DNA of 64,000 nt from JAFGOM01 sp964605795 (lineage in GTDB: Archaea; Halobacteriota; Methanomicrobia; Methanomicrobiales; Methanospirillaceae): the NCBI GenBank assembly GCA_964605795.1, contig CAZSDZ010000007.1, forward strand, positions 1 to 64,000. Reading direction: 5' to 3'. The notes below the pieces were generated by a model, which ran no database searches, was not told the origin of the DNA, and worked only from the letters and a program-made list of their open reading frames with translations. Shown piece after piece: positions 33,215 to 42,431 of the stretch (the first letter of the stretch is position 1; every line of letters begins with the position of its first letter). The position numbers were made by a program, and so were the translations under genes.

Positions 33215-34270
33215 ATGGTACAGAACAGTAGCGGCCCGGCACCGTATATCTACGTAAGCACACGGCTTCGGGTACGGAAAGCGAAGCTGCTCCCCCCTGA
33301 AGAATATCAGCGCATGCTCAATATGAGCCTCCCGGAGATCATCAGACTGATAGGGGAGACCGAGTACCAGAAAGAAGTGGATGAACTTGGTGCTTCTTTT
33401 GAAGGAATTGATCTCATCGAGGTAGCACTCTCCTGGAATCTTGCCAAAGAATTTCGGAATGTCATTGATATCGCACCTGAGTCTCTTAAGGAATTTACCC
33501 AGGCATACCTGCGGCGGTGGGACATATACAACGTCTTGACGATTCTCCGTGGAAAGATGCAGGGGGTAATACCCAACAAGATAAAGGAGGTTTTAATTCC
33601 GGCAGGTTCTCTTGACCGGTTCACCCTTGACCGGCTCGTTGTTGAAGAGTCAAATGAGCGGATTATTGATGCGCTCAAGATGGAGAAGATCCATAAGGTT
33701 CTCTCGATGCACTACCAGGATGCAGTAGCATCCGGCTCTTTTGCACGAATGGAGAATGAACTCTATAAAGAGATGTATAAGGATCTCATCACCGTTGCAC
33801 GTCGTGGTGTAAAGGGAGGGAATCAGTTCTTAAAGTATGTTCAGCTTGATATCGATATCACCAATATCAAGACCCTGTTTCGACTGAGACAGGATGGCTT
33901 TGAGGAAGATGCCCGATCCATGATAATTCCGGGTGGGACCTTTACTCCTGACGAGATCCAGCAGATGAATCAGATGGGTTCACAAAATGAGGTTATTGAT
34001 ACCCTCGTGGCCCGCATCAAGGCTGAGCCGGTTCTCGAAGCGTTAGAGGATCTCAGGGGTGAAAAACCCTATTATGAGATTGATATTGAGCTTACAAAGA
34101 CCCAGCTCGAACAGATGGAGCGTCTGTCAAAGATTAATCCGTTCTCGATTCATCCGATTCTTGTCTACCTTGAGAAGAAGAAGTACGAGGTCTTGAACTT
34201 ACGTGCGCTTGCCCGTGGAAAAGAGTCAAAACTCCCGAGCGATATCATCCGGAAGTACCTGGTGGTCTAA
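33215..34270 (+). CDS. atpC: A1A0 ATP synthase subunit C (central stalk adaptor)
   Basis: A 351-residue subunit C, homologous to eukaryotic V-ATPase subunit d. It is mostly helical and sits as a socket between the rotor ring and subunits D/F. Seen: early YIYVSTRLRVRKAKLLPPEEY, the segment AKEFRNVIDIAPESLKEF, RRWDIYNVLTILRG near residue 105, and the C-terminal YLEKKKYEVLNLRALARG that is strongly conserved in the family. GGGAGG precedes the ATG by 6 nt. The stop is directly followed by the atpF start with no spacer. Confidence 0.93.
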   Translation: MVQNSSGPAPYIYVSTRLRVRKAKLLPPEEYQRMLNMSLPEIIRLIGETEYQKEVDELGASFEGIDLIEVALSWNLAKEFRNVIDIAPESLKEFTQAYLRRWDIYNVLTILRGKMQGVIPNKIKEVLIPAGSLDRFTLDRLVVEESNERIIDALKMEKIHKVLSMHYQDAVASGSFARMENELYKEMYKDLITVARRGVKGGNQFLKYVQLDIDITNIKTLFRLRQDGFEEDARSMIIPGGTFTPDEIQQMNQMGSQNEVIDTLVARIKAEPVLEALEDLRGEKPYYEIDIELTKTQLEQMERLSKINPFSIHPILVYLEKKKYEVLNLRALARGKESKLPSDIIRKYLVV

Positions 34271-34573
34271 ATGGAGATTGCAGTAATAGGTAACAGTGAG
34301 TTCATCCTCGGGTTTCGTCTTGCCGGTATCAACAGGATATATGCAGCTGATACTCTTGAAAAACTGGTCATGCATATTACGCATGTCCTTGAAGATCCCG
34401 AGGTGGGAATTCTCGTGCTCTCGTCTCATGACATGGCACGGGTTCCACAACGGCTCCAGATTACCCTCGAGGAGTCTGTACAGCCCACCGTCATTGCTCT
34501 TGGAGAGGAAGAAGGCGGTATCTCAATGCGGGAGAGAATAAAACGATCAGTGGGTGTTGATTTGTGGAAGTAA
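34271..34573 (+). CDS. atpF: A1A0 ATP synthase subunit F (central stalk)
   Basis: A 100-residue subunit F. It has the family's Rossmann-like alpha/beta start IAVIGNSEFILGFRLAGI and a C-terminal helix (ISMRERIKRSVGVDLW) that binds subunit D in the rotating shaft. It is thought to tune catalytic activity of the head. Its ATG abuts the atpC stop, and its last 10 nt overlap the GTG start of atpA, so the three are likely translated in a coupled way. Confidence 0.92.
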   Translation: MEIAVIGNSEFILGFRLAGINRIYAADTLEKLVMHITHVLEDPEVGILVLSSHDMARVPQRLQITLEESVQPTVIALGEEEGGISMRERIKRSVGVDLWK

Positions 34574-36312
34574 AACAGAAAAAAGGAATCTTGAAGAGAA
34601 TTGCAGGGCCGGTTGTCACTGCAGTGAACCTTGATGCTCATATGTATGACGTGGTCAAGGTCGGCGACGAACAGTTGATGGGTGAGGTCATCAAGATCTC
34701 GGGTGATAATGTTATCATCCAGGTCTATGAAGATACATCAGGTATCAAACCCGGAGAACCGGTTGAGAACACCGGTCTTTCACTCTCTGTAGAGCTTGGT
34801 CCGGGACTCCTGACCAGTATCTACGACGGTATCCAGCGGCCACTTCAGGTTCTTGTTGAGAAGATGGGTAACTTCATTGAACGGGGAGTTACTGCTCCCG
34901 GTCTGTCTCATGATAAGAAATGGGACTTTAAACCGGTTGTAAAGACTGGGGACCAGGTTGGTCCGGGAATTATTATCGGTGAGGTGGTCGAGACCAATAT
35001 CGTACACAAGATCATGGTTCCGCCAGCTATCGGAGCAGGCACGGTAAAGGAGATACAATCCGGTTCCTTTACGATAGATGAAGTCATCTGTGTGCTTGAC
35101 ACCGGGGCAGAGATAACCATGCTCCAGAAATGGCCGGTACGTGTTCCCAGACCGGTTACCGAGAAATTAAATCCTGATATCCCTCTTATCACCGGTCAGC
35201 GGATCCTTGATGGACTGTTCCCGATCGCAAAAGGGGGTACTGCAGCCATTCCCGGACCTTTCGGGAGTGGTAAGACGGTCACCCAGCAGGCTCTCGCGAA
35301 ATGGTCTGATGCTGAGATCGTTGTTTACATCGGCTGTGGAGAGCGTGGAAACGAGATGACAGAGGTTCTTACCGAGTTTCCCGAGCTCGAAGACCCGAAG
35401 ACCGGGCGACCCCTCATGGAGAGGACCGTTCTTATCGCCAACACCTCAAACATGCCGGTCGCTGCCCGTGAAGCTTCTGTATATACCGGAATCACCATCG
35501 CAGAGTACTTCCGCGATATGGGCTACGATGTTTCACTCATGGCAGACTCGACATCCCGGTGGGCAGAGGCAATGCGTGAGATCTCATCCCGTCTTGAGGA
35601 GATGCCTGGCGAAGAGGGGTATCCTGCATACCTTGCTGCACGATTATCTGAGTTTTATGAGCGTGCAGGTCGTGTCCATACACTCAATAAGGATTACGGA
35701 TCGGTCACGGTTATCGGTGCGGTATCTCCCCCAGGTGGAGATTTCTCAGAGCCGGTTACCCAGAATACCCTGCGTATTGTGAAGTGTTTCTGGGCTCTCG
35801 ATGCCAAGTTATCACAACGCCGTCACTTCCCGGCAATTAACTGGCTTGATTCCTACTCGTTATATCTCGAGACCCTCGGACCCTATTATGATCAGGAAGT
35901 ATCTCCTGACTGGAACAAATTGCGTTCATGGGCAATGGGTGTCTTACAGAAAGAAGCGGAATTACAGGAGATCGTACAACTCGTCGGTTCCGATGCACTG
36001 CCTGACGAAGAACAGGTTACCATCGAGGTAGCCCGTATGCTTCGTGAGATATTCCTCCAGCAGAATGCCTTTGATCCGGTAGATACCTTCTGTGATATGG
36101 ATAAACAGTTTGCCATCATGAAGGCTATCAAACAATACTCTGACCAGGCATATGCGGCACAGAAAGCCGGTGTCATGACACCCCATATCATCGGGCTGAA
36201 AGCAAAGAACGATCTTCCACAGATCAAGTTCATCAAGGATTACAAGCCTGAACTTGACCGGATTCTTGCATCGGTTGAGACTGAATTTACAAAACTCAGG
36301 GAGGCGGTTTAG
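34564..36312 (+). CDS. atpA: A1A0 ATP synthase catalytic subunit A
   Basis: The 582-residue catalytic subunit. It starts with GTG inside atpF; this gives the usual N-terminus VKQKKGILKRIAGPVV. Seen: the A-type insertion of about 90 residues in the N-terminal half, the P-loop GPFGSGKT near residue 231, the catalytic GERGNEMTE motif (Glu activates water) near 260, LMADSTSRWAEAMREISSR and the adenine-pocket region SPDWNKLRSWAM. There is no intein. Three copies alternate with subunit B to make or hydrolyse ATP. The gene ends one base before the atpB start. Confidence 0.96.
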   Translation: MEVKQKKGILKRIAGPVVTAVNLDAHMYDVVKVGDEQLMGEVIKISGDNVIIQVYEDTSGIKPGEPVENTGLSLSVELGPGLLTSIYDGIQRPLQVLVEKMGNFIERGVTAPGLSHDKKWDFKPVVKTGDQVGPGIIIGEVVETNIVHKIMVPPAIGAGTVKEIQSGSFTIDEVICVLDTGAEITMLQKWPVRVPRPVTEKLNPDIPLITGQRILDGLFPIAKGGTAAIPGPFGSGKTVTQQALAKWSDAEIVVYIGCGERGNEMTEVLTEFPELEDPKTGRPLMERTVLIANTSNMPVAAREASVYTGITIAEYFRDMGYDVSLMADSTSRWAEAMREISSRLEEMPGEEGYPAYLAARLSEFYERAGRVHTLNKDYGSVTVIGAVSPPGGDFSEPVTQNTLRIVKCFWALDAKLSQRRHFPAINWLDSYSLYLETLGPYYDQEVSPDWNKLRSWAMGVLQKEAELQEIVQLVGSDALPDEEQVTIEVARMLREIFLQQNAFDPVDTFCDMDKQFAIMKAIKQYSDQAYAAQKAGVMTPHIIGLKAKNDLPQIKFIKDYKPELDRILASVETEFTKLREAV

Positions 36313-37701
36313 ATGAAGGAATATAAAACAGTCACCCAGATAGCCGGCCCCCTCGTTTTTGTCGAAAAGACCGAACCGGTCGGTTACCAGGAGCTGGTAA
36401 ACCTTGTCCTCGCCGACGGTACCGAGAAGCGTGGCCAGGTTCTTGACACCTCAGATGATATCGTGGTGGTACAGGTCTTTGAGACGACTACCGGTATCGG
36501 AAGGGATACCGGGATCCGGTTTACCGGGGAGACTATCAAGATGCCGGTCGGCAGGGATATGCTCGGTCGTATCCTATCAGGAGCAGGAAAGCCCAAAGAC
36601 GGTGGACCTGATATCGTTCCTGAGAAGCGTCTTGAGATAACCGGGGCTGCAATCAATCCCTGGGCCCGCGGATCTCCGCGCCAGTTCATCCAGACCGGTA
36701 TCTCTACGATAGATGCAACAAATACCCTTGTTCGTGGTCAGAAACTTCCGATCTTCTCGGGATCCGGTCTGCCTCACAACGAGATCGCTCTCCAGATTGC
36801 ACGACAGGCCAAAGTGCCGGGATCCGACGAACCGTTCGCCGTCGTCTTTGCTGCAATGGGTATCACAAAAGAGGAAGAAAATCAGTTCATGGCTGATTTT
36901 GAGAGGACCGGTGCATTGGAACATGCTGTGGTCTTCTTAAACTTAGCAGATGACCCGGCAGTTGAGCGTATTATCACTCCCCGGCTGGCTCTGACCACTG
37001 CAGAATATCTGGCATTTGAGCTGGATTATCATGTCCTGGTTATTCTCACCGATATGACCAATTATTGTGAGGCACTTCGTCAGATTGGTGCTGCACGTGA
37101 AGAAGTTCCCGGTCGTCGCGGGTATCCCGGGTACATGTATACCGACCTAGCATCCATCTATGAGCGTGCCGGTATTATCAAGGGCAAAACAGGTTCAGTG
37201 ACGCAGCTCTCCATCCTTACCATGCCGGGAGATGACATCACCCATCCCATTCCTGATCTGTCTGGGTACATCACCGAGGGTCAGATCGTGGTGAACCGTG
37301 AACTGCACCGGAAAGGAATTTATCCTCCGATCAATGTTCTTCCTTCCCTTTCGCGTCTCATGAACCTTGGTATCGGGAAAGGATTTACCCGTGAGGATCA
37401 TAAGAAGGTCTCTGACCAGATGTATGCAGGATATGCAGAGGGTGTGGACCTTCGTGGTCTCGTTGCTATCGTTGGAAAGGATGCCTTATCAGATCGTGAC
37501 CGCGGTTTCCTTGAGTTTGCCGATCTCTTTGAGAACCGGTTTGTACGACAGGGTCATGATGAGGACAGAACGATTGCAGAGTCACTTGATCTCGGTTGGG
37601 ATCTGCTTTCGAATCTGCCTGAAGAGCAGCTGGTCAGGATTGATCGCGAGACGATTGAGAAGTACCATCCCAAGTACAGGAAAGCCAGTACAGGTGCGTG
37701 A
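36313..37701 (+). CDS. atpB: A1A0 ATP synthase regulatory subunit B
   Basis: The 462-residue non-catalytic subunit that alternates with subunit A in the head. Seen: an N-terminal beta barrel (EYKTVTQIAGPLVFVEKT), a degenerate nucleotide loop SGSGLPHNEIALQIARQ in place of a P-loop, LTDMTNYCEALRQIGAAREEVPGRRGYPGYMYTDL in several blocks, and QLSILTMPGDDITHPIPDL. The loss of the P-loop Lys is normal for this subunit. It starts right after the atpA stop and is followed by atpD after 6 nt. Confidence 0.96.
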   Translation: MKEYKTVTQIAGPLVFVEKTEPVGYQELVNLVLADGTEKRGQVLDTSDDIVVVQVFETTTGIGRDTGIRFTGETIKMPVGRDMLGRILSGAGKPKDGGPDIVPEKRLEITGAAINPWARGSPRQFIQTGISTIDATNTLVRGQKLPIFSGSGLPHNEIALQIARQAKVPGSDEPFAVVFAAMGITKEEENQFMADFERTGALEHAVVFLNLADDPAVERIITPRLALTTAEYLAFELDYHVLVILTDMTNYCEALRQIGAAREEVPGRRGYPGYMYTDLASIYERAGIIKGKTGSVTQLSILTMPGDDITHPIPDLSGYITEGQIVVNRELHRKGIYPPINVLPSLSRLMNLGIGKGFTREDHKKVSDQMYAGYAEGVDLRGLVAIVGKDALSDRDRGFLEFADLFENRFVRQGHDEDRTIAESLDLGWDLLSNLPEEQLVRIDRETIEKYHPKYRKASTGA

Positions 37702-37707
37702 AGGTCC

Positions 37708-38337
37708 GTGGCGCTCAAAGATATCAAGCCAACCCGGTCTGAGCTGATAAGTATCAAGAAGAAGATCAAGCTCAGCCAGAATGGCTATAAAATCCTTAAA
37801 ATGAAGCGCGATGGACTGATTCTTGAATTTTTCAAGGTGCTTGGACAGGCGAAGGACAGTCGTGGTGCCCTCCTTGTGAAGTATGCACGGGCCCAGGAGA
37901 TGATGGCAATTGCAAACACGGTGGAGGGTTCCATCAAGGTAAAGGCTGCTGCCTTATCAGTCCAGGAAAAACCAGACATCACGCTCAAAAATAAGAATGT
38001 TATGGGTGTTGTTGTCCCAAAGATTGACTCTAACAAGGTCAGGAAAGGGATTGCAGACCGGGGATATGGAATACTTGGAACCAGTCCGGTGATAGATGAA
38101 GTTGCGACATCCTTTGAGGAGCTCGTTGAGGCGATTATCGAGAGTGCAGAGATCGAGACTACCATGAAACGTCTCTTGAACGAGATTGAAGGAACAAAGA
38201 GACGTGTCAATGCACTGGAATTTAAGGTAATCCCTGAACTGTCGGAAGCACGGGATTTCATCAAGATGCGGCTTGATGAGATGGAACGTGAGGAGCTCTT
38301 CCGTCTGAAGCGGATTAAGGCCAGGAACGAATCTTAA
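37708..38337 (+). CDS. atpD: A1A0 ATP synthase subunit D (central stalk)
   Basis: The 209-residue rotor shaft subunit, equivalent to gamma in F-type enzymes. It starts with GTG (VALKDIKPTRSELISIKKK), which fits the family N-terminus. It forms two long antiparallel helices, with family blocks LKMKRDGLILEFFKVL and, near the end, RRVNALEFKVIPEL. It turns inside the A3B3 head and passes torque through subunits F and C to the K ring. It is the last gene of the operon; no atpG is present. Confidence 0.94.
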   Translation: MALKDIKPTRSELISIKKKIKLSQNGYKILKMKRDGLILEFFKVLGQAKDSRGALLVKYARAQEMMAIANTVEGSIKVKAAALSVQEKPDITLKNKNVMGVVVPKIDSNKVRKGIADRGYGILGTSPVIDEVATSFEELVEAIIESAEIETTMKRLLNEIEGTKRRVNALEFKVIPELSEARDFIKMRLDEMEREELFRLKRIKARNES

Positions 38338-38340
38338 ATC

Positions 38341-38400
38341 CTTTTCTCTTCCGTTTTTCTGAAGGTTCCCGGATTCCTTATTTTAAAATAGGGAATCGGG
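38341..38400 (+). terminator. T-rich tract and hairpin at the end of the ATP synthase operon
   Basis: The stop of atpD is followed by the pyrimidine-rich tract 38341-38360 with a T5 run, and then by a near-perfect hairpin (38368-38400) in which CCCGGATTCCTTATTTT faces AAAATAGGGAATCGGG. Archaeal termination depends mainly on T runs, so the tract may be the working part. Confidence 0.5.
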
Positions 38401-38584
38401 AGTCATTTGATAGTATGACGAGAAAAGGGAGAAAGGAAGTGCTGGTTCGTCTACCCCCGGATGAATATCTATTTCCATCTCCGAAAGAACCTATATCACA
38501 TCGTTTGCAGGTTTAACAGGGACCAGACCTGAACAGTTCCTGATCCGGTACCGGTGCGATGGCATACCCGACCTACGAGCTGAG

Positions 38585-39826
38585 ATGTATCTTATGGCGA
38601 ATCTTATGGCTATCCAGACTATTGATACGATTAAACCAGCCGGAAAAACAGTGCTTCTGAGGGTTGATTTTAACTCTCCCATGGATCCACAGGCTGGAAT
38701 GATTCTTGATGACAAACGGTTCCGGGAGCATCTTCGGACCATCCGTGCCCTTAAGGATTCCCGGTGTATCATTGTGACCCACCAGAGCAGACCCGGGAAA
38801 AAGGATTTCACCCCGCTTAAAGTCCATGCTGAGCGGCTCAGTACACTGCTGGGCTTCCCGGTACGGTATATTGATGATATATTCGGCACACATGCCCAAA
38901 ATGCAGTAGTCTCCATGGTTCCGGGCGAAGTACTGATGCTTGAGAATGTACGGTTTAATGCAGAGGAGAATTTGACCTTAAACGGTCCCGAAGCAGCCAA
39001 AACCATCCTCATTAATCGCCTTGCCCGGATGGCTGATATCTTTGTCAACGATGCGTTTGGAACCGCTCATCGTTCCCAGCCGACTATGGTCGGACTGCCT
39101 GAAGTGATGCCGAGTGCAGCAGGTCTTCTCATGAAAGATGAGATAGAGGCTCTTTCACGGGTCTTCTCTGATGCGCCCAGGCCAGTGATGTTTATCCTCG
39201 GGGGCACCAAGGTCGATGACTCATTATCGGTTGCCGAGCATGTATTAGCAGAAGGGTTTGCAGATTCTGTTCTCATGACCGGAGTTGTGGCAAATATTTT
39301 CCTTGTTGCGAGCGGGTACAACATCGGGATCCCGTCCCGTGGTCTCATCACCACGTTGGGATATGATTCCCTTATCCCGAAAGCGGGTGATCTGTTAACA
39401 AGGTATACGGATACGATCCTTCTCCCGTCTCACGTTGCTGTCAAAAAAGATGGCGCACGCGTTGAGTTTTTAATCTCAGAGATCCCTGTCGATTGTCCGG
39501 TACTTGATATCGGTGTTGAATCGATTGCACCCCTCTGTGATCGTATTGCATCATCGGGTACGGTTGTCTTAAACGGCCCTGCAGGTCTTTTTGAGGAACC
39601 GGATTTCTCTCTTGGAACGTATCATATCATCAAGGCAGCATCCGGTGCTGCATTCTCGGTAGTCGGTGGCGGACATACCGCAGCAGTCATTGAGAAGATC
39701 GGATACAATACACGGTTTTCTCATATATCAACCGGTGGTGGTGCCTGTATTGCATTTCTCACTGGTAAACCGCTTCCTGCCATCGCAGCTCTTGAGAAGA
39801 GCAGTGAGAAGTATTTTGGCAGGTAA
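38585..39826 (+). CDS. pgk: Phosphoglycerate kinase
   Basis: A 413-residue phosphoglycerate kinase, the glycolytic/gluconeogenic enzyme that moves phosphate between 1,3-bisphosphoglycerate and ADP; in methanogens it mainly runs toward sugar synthesis. Seen: LLRVDFNSPMD, the substrate-binding THQSRPGKK, ENVRFNAEEN, NDAFGTAHRSQPTM, the hinge ILGGTKVDDS, LNGPAGLFEEPDF and the C-terminal GGGHTAAVIE and STGGGACIAFL, which contact the nucleotide. Starts at 38585, 38594 and 38606 are all in frame; family alignment by eye favours 38606, none has a strong ribosome binding site, and I give the longest. CCTATATCAC at about 38490 could be its TATA element. Confidence 0.94.
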   Translation: MYLMANLMAIQTIDTIKPAGKTVLLRVDFNSPMDPQAGMILDDKRFREHLRTIRALKDSRCIIVTHQSRPGKKDFTPLKVHAERLSTLLGFPVRYIDDIFGTHAQNAVVSMVPGEVLMLENVRFNAEENLTLNGPEAAKTILINRLARMADIFVNDAFGTAHRSQPTMVGLPEVMPSAAGLLMKDEIEALSRVFSDAPRPVMFILGGTKVDDSLSVAEHVLAEGFADSVLMTGVVANIFLVASGYNIGIPSRGLITTLGYDSLIPKAGDLLTRYTDTILLPSHVAVKKDGARVEFLISEIPVDCPVLDIGVESIAPLCDRIASSGTVVLNGPAGLFEEPDFSLGTYHIIKAASGAAFSVVGGGHTAAVIEKIGYNTRFSHISTGGGACIAFLTGKPLPAIAALEKSSEKYFGR

Positions 39827-39870
39827 ATTCAAAATACAAGGCATAAAGATTCTTTTTCGGTGAGATAATC

Positions 39871-41097
39871 ATGACAACAACCTTCAATATTCTTCTTATT
39901 GACCCCGATTCCGTGCTGTATGATCTCGTCTCTGAGTGTGTTGCAGATCTTAATTCTATTTCGCTCTCGGTGGTGATGAACGGGGATGAGGGATTTCAGA
40001 TAATGAAGGCAGGTTCGTTTCATGCGCTGATAACTGATTACAGTCTGTCAGATATCTATGCACCGGAATTTTCCCACCTGCTCAAGACTTCAGGTATCAT
40101 GATCCCGCACATTGTCCTTACCGCAGAAGAAGGTGAGGATAAGGTTATCCACGCATTAAACGAGGGTATCCGTTACTATGTGAAGATTACTGGTAAGGGT
40201 TACAAAAAAGAGCTTGCAGGGAGGATAAAAAGTCTCATCGATGGTGAGATCGCTGAAGATACCGCAAAGAAAAGTGAGGAACATTACCGGTATATTGCTG
40301 ATCATGCCTCAAATATCATGGCAATCAGGACAGATGATACCTATTTCTACCTCAACCCGGCTGGTCTGGAGTACTGTGGTCTCTCGGATCCCGAACGGTT
40401 TTCAGAATGTCTTCTCTGGAATGAGGATGCTTCCCATACCCGGGACGGGCAGGTAGCCGCTATCAGGTATCTGCCAGCGGAACTTCATATACCGGGAAAG
40501 GATGCACAGCAGGTACGCGTTGCCGTAATTCCCGTGGTATACCGGAGAGAAGAAGCAGATTTCATCATTATCTGCAGCCCGGAGAAGAAGATAGAGAAAA
40601 AGAGCCTTCCTGCAGAAATAACCGAAGAATTACTGGCCGATATCACCAGCAAAGATGAAGGGATACGGAAGCGGGCATCGGATATGTTTGCTCGGATGGG
40701 AAGGGAAGCGGTGCAGCCACTTTTCGAGGTGATGCGTTCTCTTTGTATCGATGATATGTTTGTGAAGATGAGTGTGGAGCAGACGATTGCAGAGACGCTC
40801 GGAAAACTGGGAGATTCGGCTGTTGATGATCTCTCTGATGCAGCACAGTTCGATCCTGACTGGAATATCAGGTCTGCAGCAATCGATGCGCTGGCAACGA
40901 TAGGAGATAGAAAGGCGCTTGGTATCATTGCCCAGGCACTCGAATCAGATGAAGACTGGAACGTACGGGCGGGAGCTGCTGAGGCTCTTGGAAAACTGGG
41001 CGACCCTGCAGCGATACCCTACCTTACTGCAGCAGCTGCAGAAGACAGCAATGACATGGTCAAGATGTATGCACAGGAAGCGCTCAGCTCTCTTTAA
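39871..41097 (+). CDS. REC-PAS-HEAT signalling protein
   Basis: A 408-residue cytoplasmic protein with three parts. Residues 1-120 form a response regulator receiver domain with acidic D11, phospho-acceptor D56 (ITDYSLSD), T84 and K105, so the phosphorylation site is intact. Residues about 130-235 look PAS-like (YIADHASNIMAIRTDD, FYLNPAGLEYCGLS). From about 250 to the end run HEAT/PBS-lyase-type repeats (DWNVRAGAAEALGKLGDPAAI units). There is no DNA-binding or kinase domain, so output is probably through protein contacts made by the HEAT part. It lies 44 nt after pgk on the same strand. The partner kinase is not nearby. Confidence 0.85.
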   Translation: MTTTFNILLIDPDSVLYDLVSECVADLNSISLSVVMNGDEGFQIMKAGSFHALITDYSLSDIYAPEFSHLLKTSGIMIPHIVLTAEEGEDKVIHALNEGIRYYVKITGKGYKKELAGRIKSLIDGEIAEDTAKKSEEHYRYIADHASNIMAIRTDDTYFYLNPAGLEYCGLSDPERFSECLLWNEDASHTRDGQVAAIRYLPAELHIPGKDAQQVRVAVIPVVYRREEADFIIICSPEKKIEKKSLPAEITEELLADITSKDEGIRKRASDMFARMGREAVQPLFEVMRSLCIDDMFVKMSVEQTIAETLGKLGDSAVDDLSDAAQFDPDWNIRSAAIDALATIGDRKALGIIAQALESDEDWNVRAGAAEALGKLGDPAAIPYLTAAAAEDSNDMVKMYAQEALSSL

Positions 41098-41128
41098 ATT
41101 GGTTTGTGGTATAAATACCAGGTGATAT

Positions 41129-42112
41129 ATGGATACCGATGGATTTTCTCTTCATCATATTGCATTAAAAACAAGTAACCCGGAGAAGGTTATTGCTTTT
41201 TACTCAAACATTCTTGGACTTTTTCACTCAGAATCGGTTGATATACAGAAGCGGTGTCCCAAAAAGAGGGATGATCCCTCGCCATACCCCCGTGCATCCA
41301 AAAATCTTCTGGGAAATGTCAGGGAACGGCTCTTTTCCGGCTATTTTATAAAACAACTCAAAGTCTCCCTTGCCGGAACCGGGAAAGATGAGTATGAACT
41401 TTCGTTTGTTTCAGAGATTGATGAGACAACCGGAAAGGGAGTGCCTGCTTCAGGGAACAGTATCTTCGGGCTTGGATTTCTTCTCAAGGATGATATTGAT
41501 CCCGAGATCCTCGCATGGGATCTCGAGATTGCAGGGATTCCATTCACCCTTGGAGATCCGTACTCATGCGATCTCTCTGGCAATGGTGGGAATACCCCCT
41601 ACTCTCTGTTTATTACGGATCCTGATGGCAGAATTGTTGAGTTAATTCCAAATTCTCATCAGAGTTCCTGTGTCAGGGAAGAACCACTTGCAGAATCACG
41701 ATCAGGTATCCCGCTGGTGTCAGAATTATCCCATGTTATGATCTTTGTATCAGATCCGGCTACAAGCTCCCGGTTTTATGAGATAAATTTTGGACTGAAA
41801 ATCGGTACTACATCTGATACAAAAACCGGACTGGACATGATATGTGTCAGCATGAAAGATGCCGGGTCGCACATCAGGCTTATCCTTGTGCAGACTCGTG
41901 ACGAGGAGGGTTGTGTAATCCCAGCAGGTGGTGATGGGATCGATCATATCGGATGTACCGGTACCGTTCTATCTTCTGCAGAACTTTGTACCGACTCGGG
42001 TTGTACAATCGTATCACAAAGAATAGATGGGGAAGCAGATACAAGGACTCGAAAGGCAGGATATTGTAAGGATCCTGATGGATATATCCTCGAGATCTGC
42101 AGCCTGACCTGA
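41129..42112 (+). CDS. Two-domain VOC (glyoxalase/dioxygenase-like) protein
   Basis: A 327-residue protein with two vicinal-oxygen-chelate modules. The first spans residues 5-170 (LHHIALKTSNPEKVIAFYS, late FITDPDGRIVELIP) and the second 190-326 (LSHVMIFVSDPATSSRFYE, late CKDPDGYILEIC). Each keeps the His near its start and the Glu at its end that bind metal in this superfamily. The paired layout is like extradiol dioxygenases and some glyoxalases. The first module has an insertion with a Lys/Arg-rich CPKKRDDPSPYPRAS stretch that is unusual. Substrate unknown. It follows the REC-HEAT gene by 31 nt and may share its transcript. Confidence 0.8.
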   Translation: MDTDGFSLHHIALKTSNPEKVIAFYSNILGLFHSESVDIQKRCPKKRDDPSPYPRASKNLLGNVRERLFSGYFIKQLKVSLAGTGKDEYELSFVSEIDETTGKGVPASGNSIFGLGFLLKDDIDPEILAWDLEIAGIPFTLGDPYSCDLSGNGGNTPYSLFITDPDGRIVELIPNSHQSSCVREEPLAESRSGIPLVSELSHVMIFVSDPATSSRFYEINFGLKIGTTSDTKTGLDMICVSMKDAGSHIRLILVQTRDEEGCVIPAGGDGIDHIGCTGTVLSSAELCTDSGCTIVSQRIDGEADTRTRKAGYCKDPDGYILEICSLT

Positions 42113-42120
42113 AGGGTTCA

Positions 42121-42342
42121 TTATTCCTTATTATCCAGATCAAGAAGGCTTTTCTCTTCCATCTGCCGTTTTCGTTTCAATTTTTCTATCGTGAGTGCAT
42201 CAGGCATCTCGGTGCTCTTTTCACGCCATCCCAGAAGTATTATCGCCATAAGGCCGATAAGAATGATGATTCCTGCAATCGGATGCAGCAGGAGTGACAA
42301 AAGCCCGATGATGAGGATAACAACCAGCATCCACACCTTCAT
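42121..42342 (-). CDS. Small membrane protein of unknown function
   Basis: A 73-residue protein with two close hydrophobic spans (VVILIIGLLSLLL and AGIIILIGLMAIILLGW) and a charged C-terminal tail with a KLKRKRQMEEK helix that should be cytoplasmic. Similar short two-span proteins are frequent in methanogens. It is convergent with the VOC gene, only 8 nt apart, and divergent from adenine deaminase. I do not recognise a family, but composition and membrane pattern support a real gene. Confidence 0.6.
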   Translation of the reverse strand: MKVWMLVVILIIGLLSLLLHPIAGIIILIGLMAIILLGWREKSTEMPDALTIEKLKRKRQMEEKSLLDLDNKE

Positions 42343-42431
42343 AAATGTACGATATGTCTCTTTGCTTATGAATCTTTTTCATCTGCCTCTCTCCTGGTAA
42401 TGGTTTAGTATCCGGATGTGCAATACCATCT

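Noticed and set aside
38401..38584. Possible tRNA (GGTTCG-like segment near 38445)
   Set aside because: No matching acceptor stem or anticodon arm could be folded around it by eye.
38491..39048. Minus-strand frame of 185 codons
   Set aside because: Antisense to phosphoglycerate kinase, whose family motifs are unambiguous on the plus strand.
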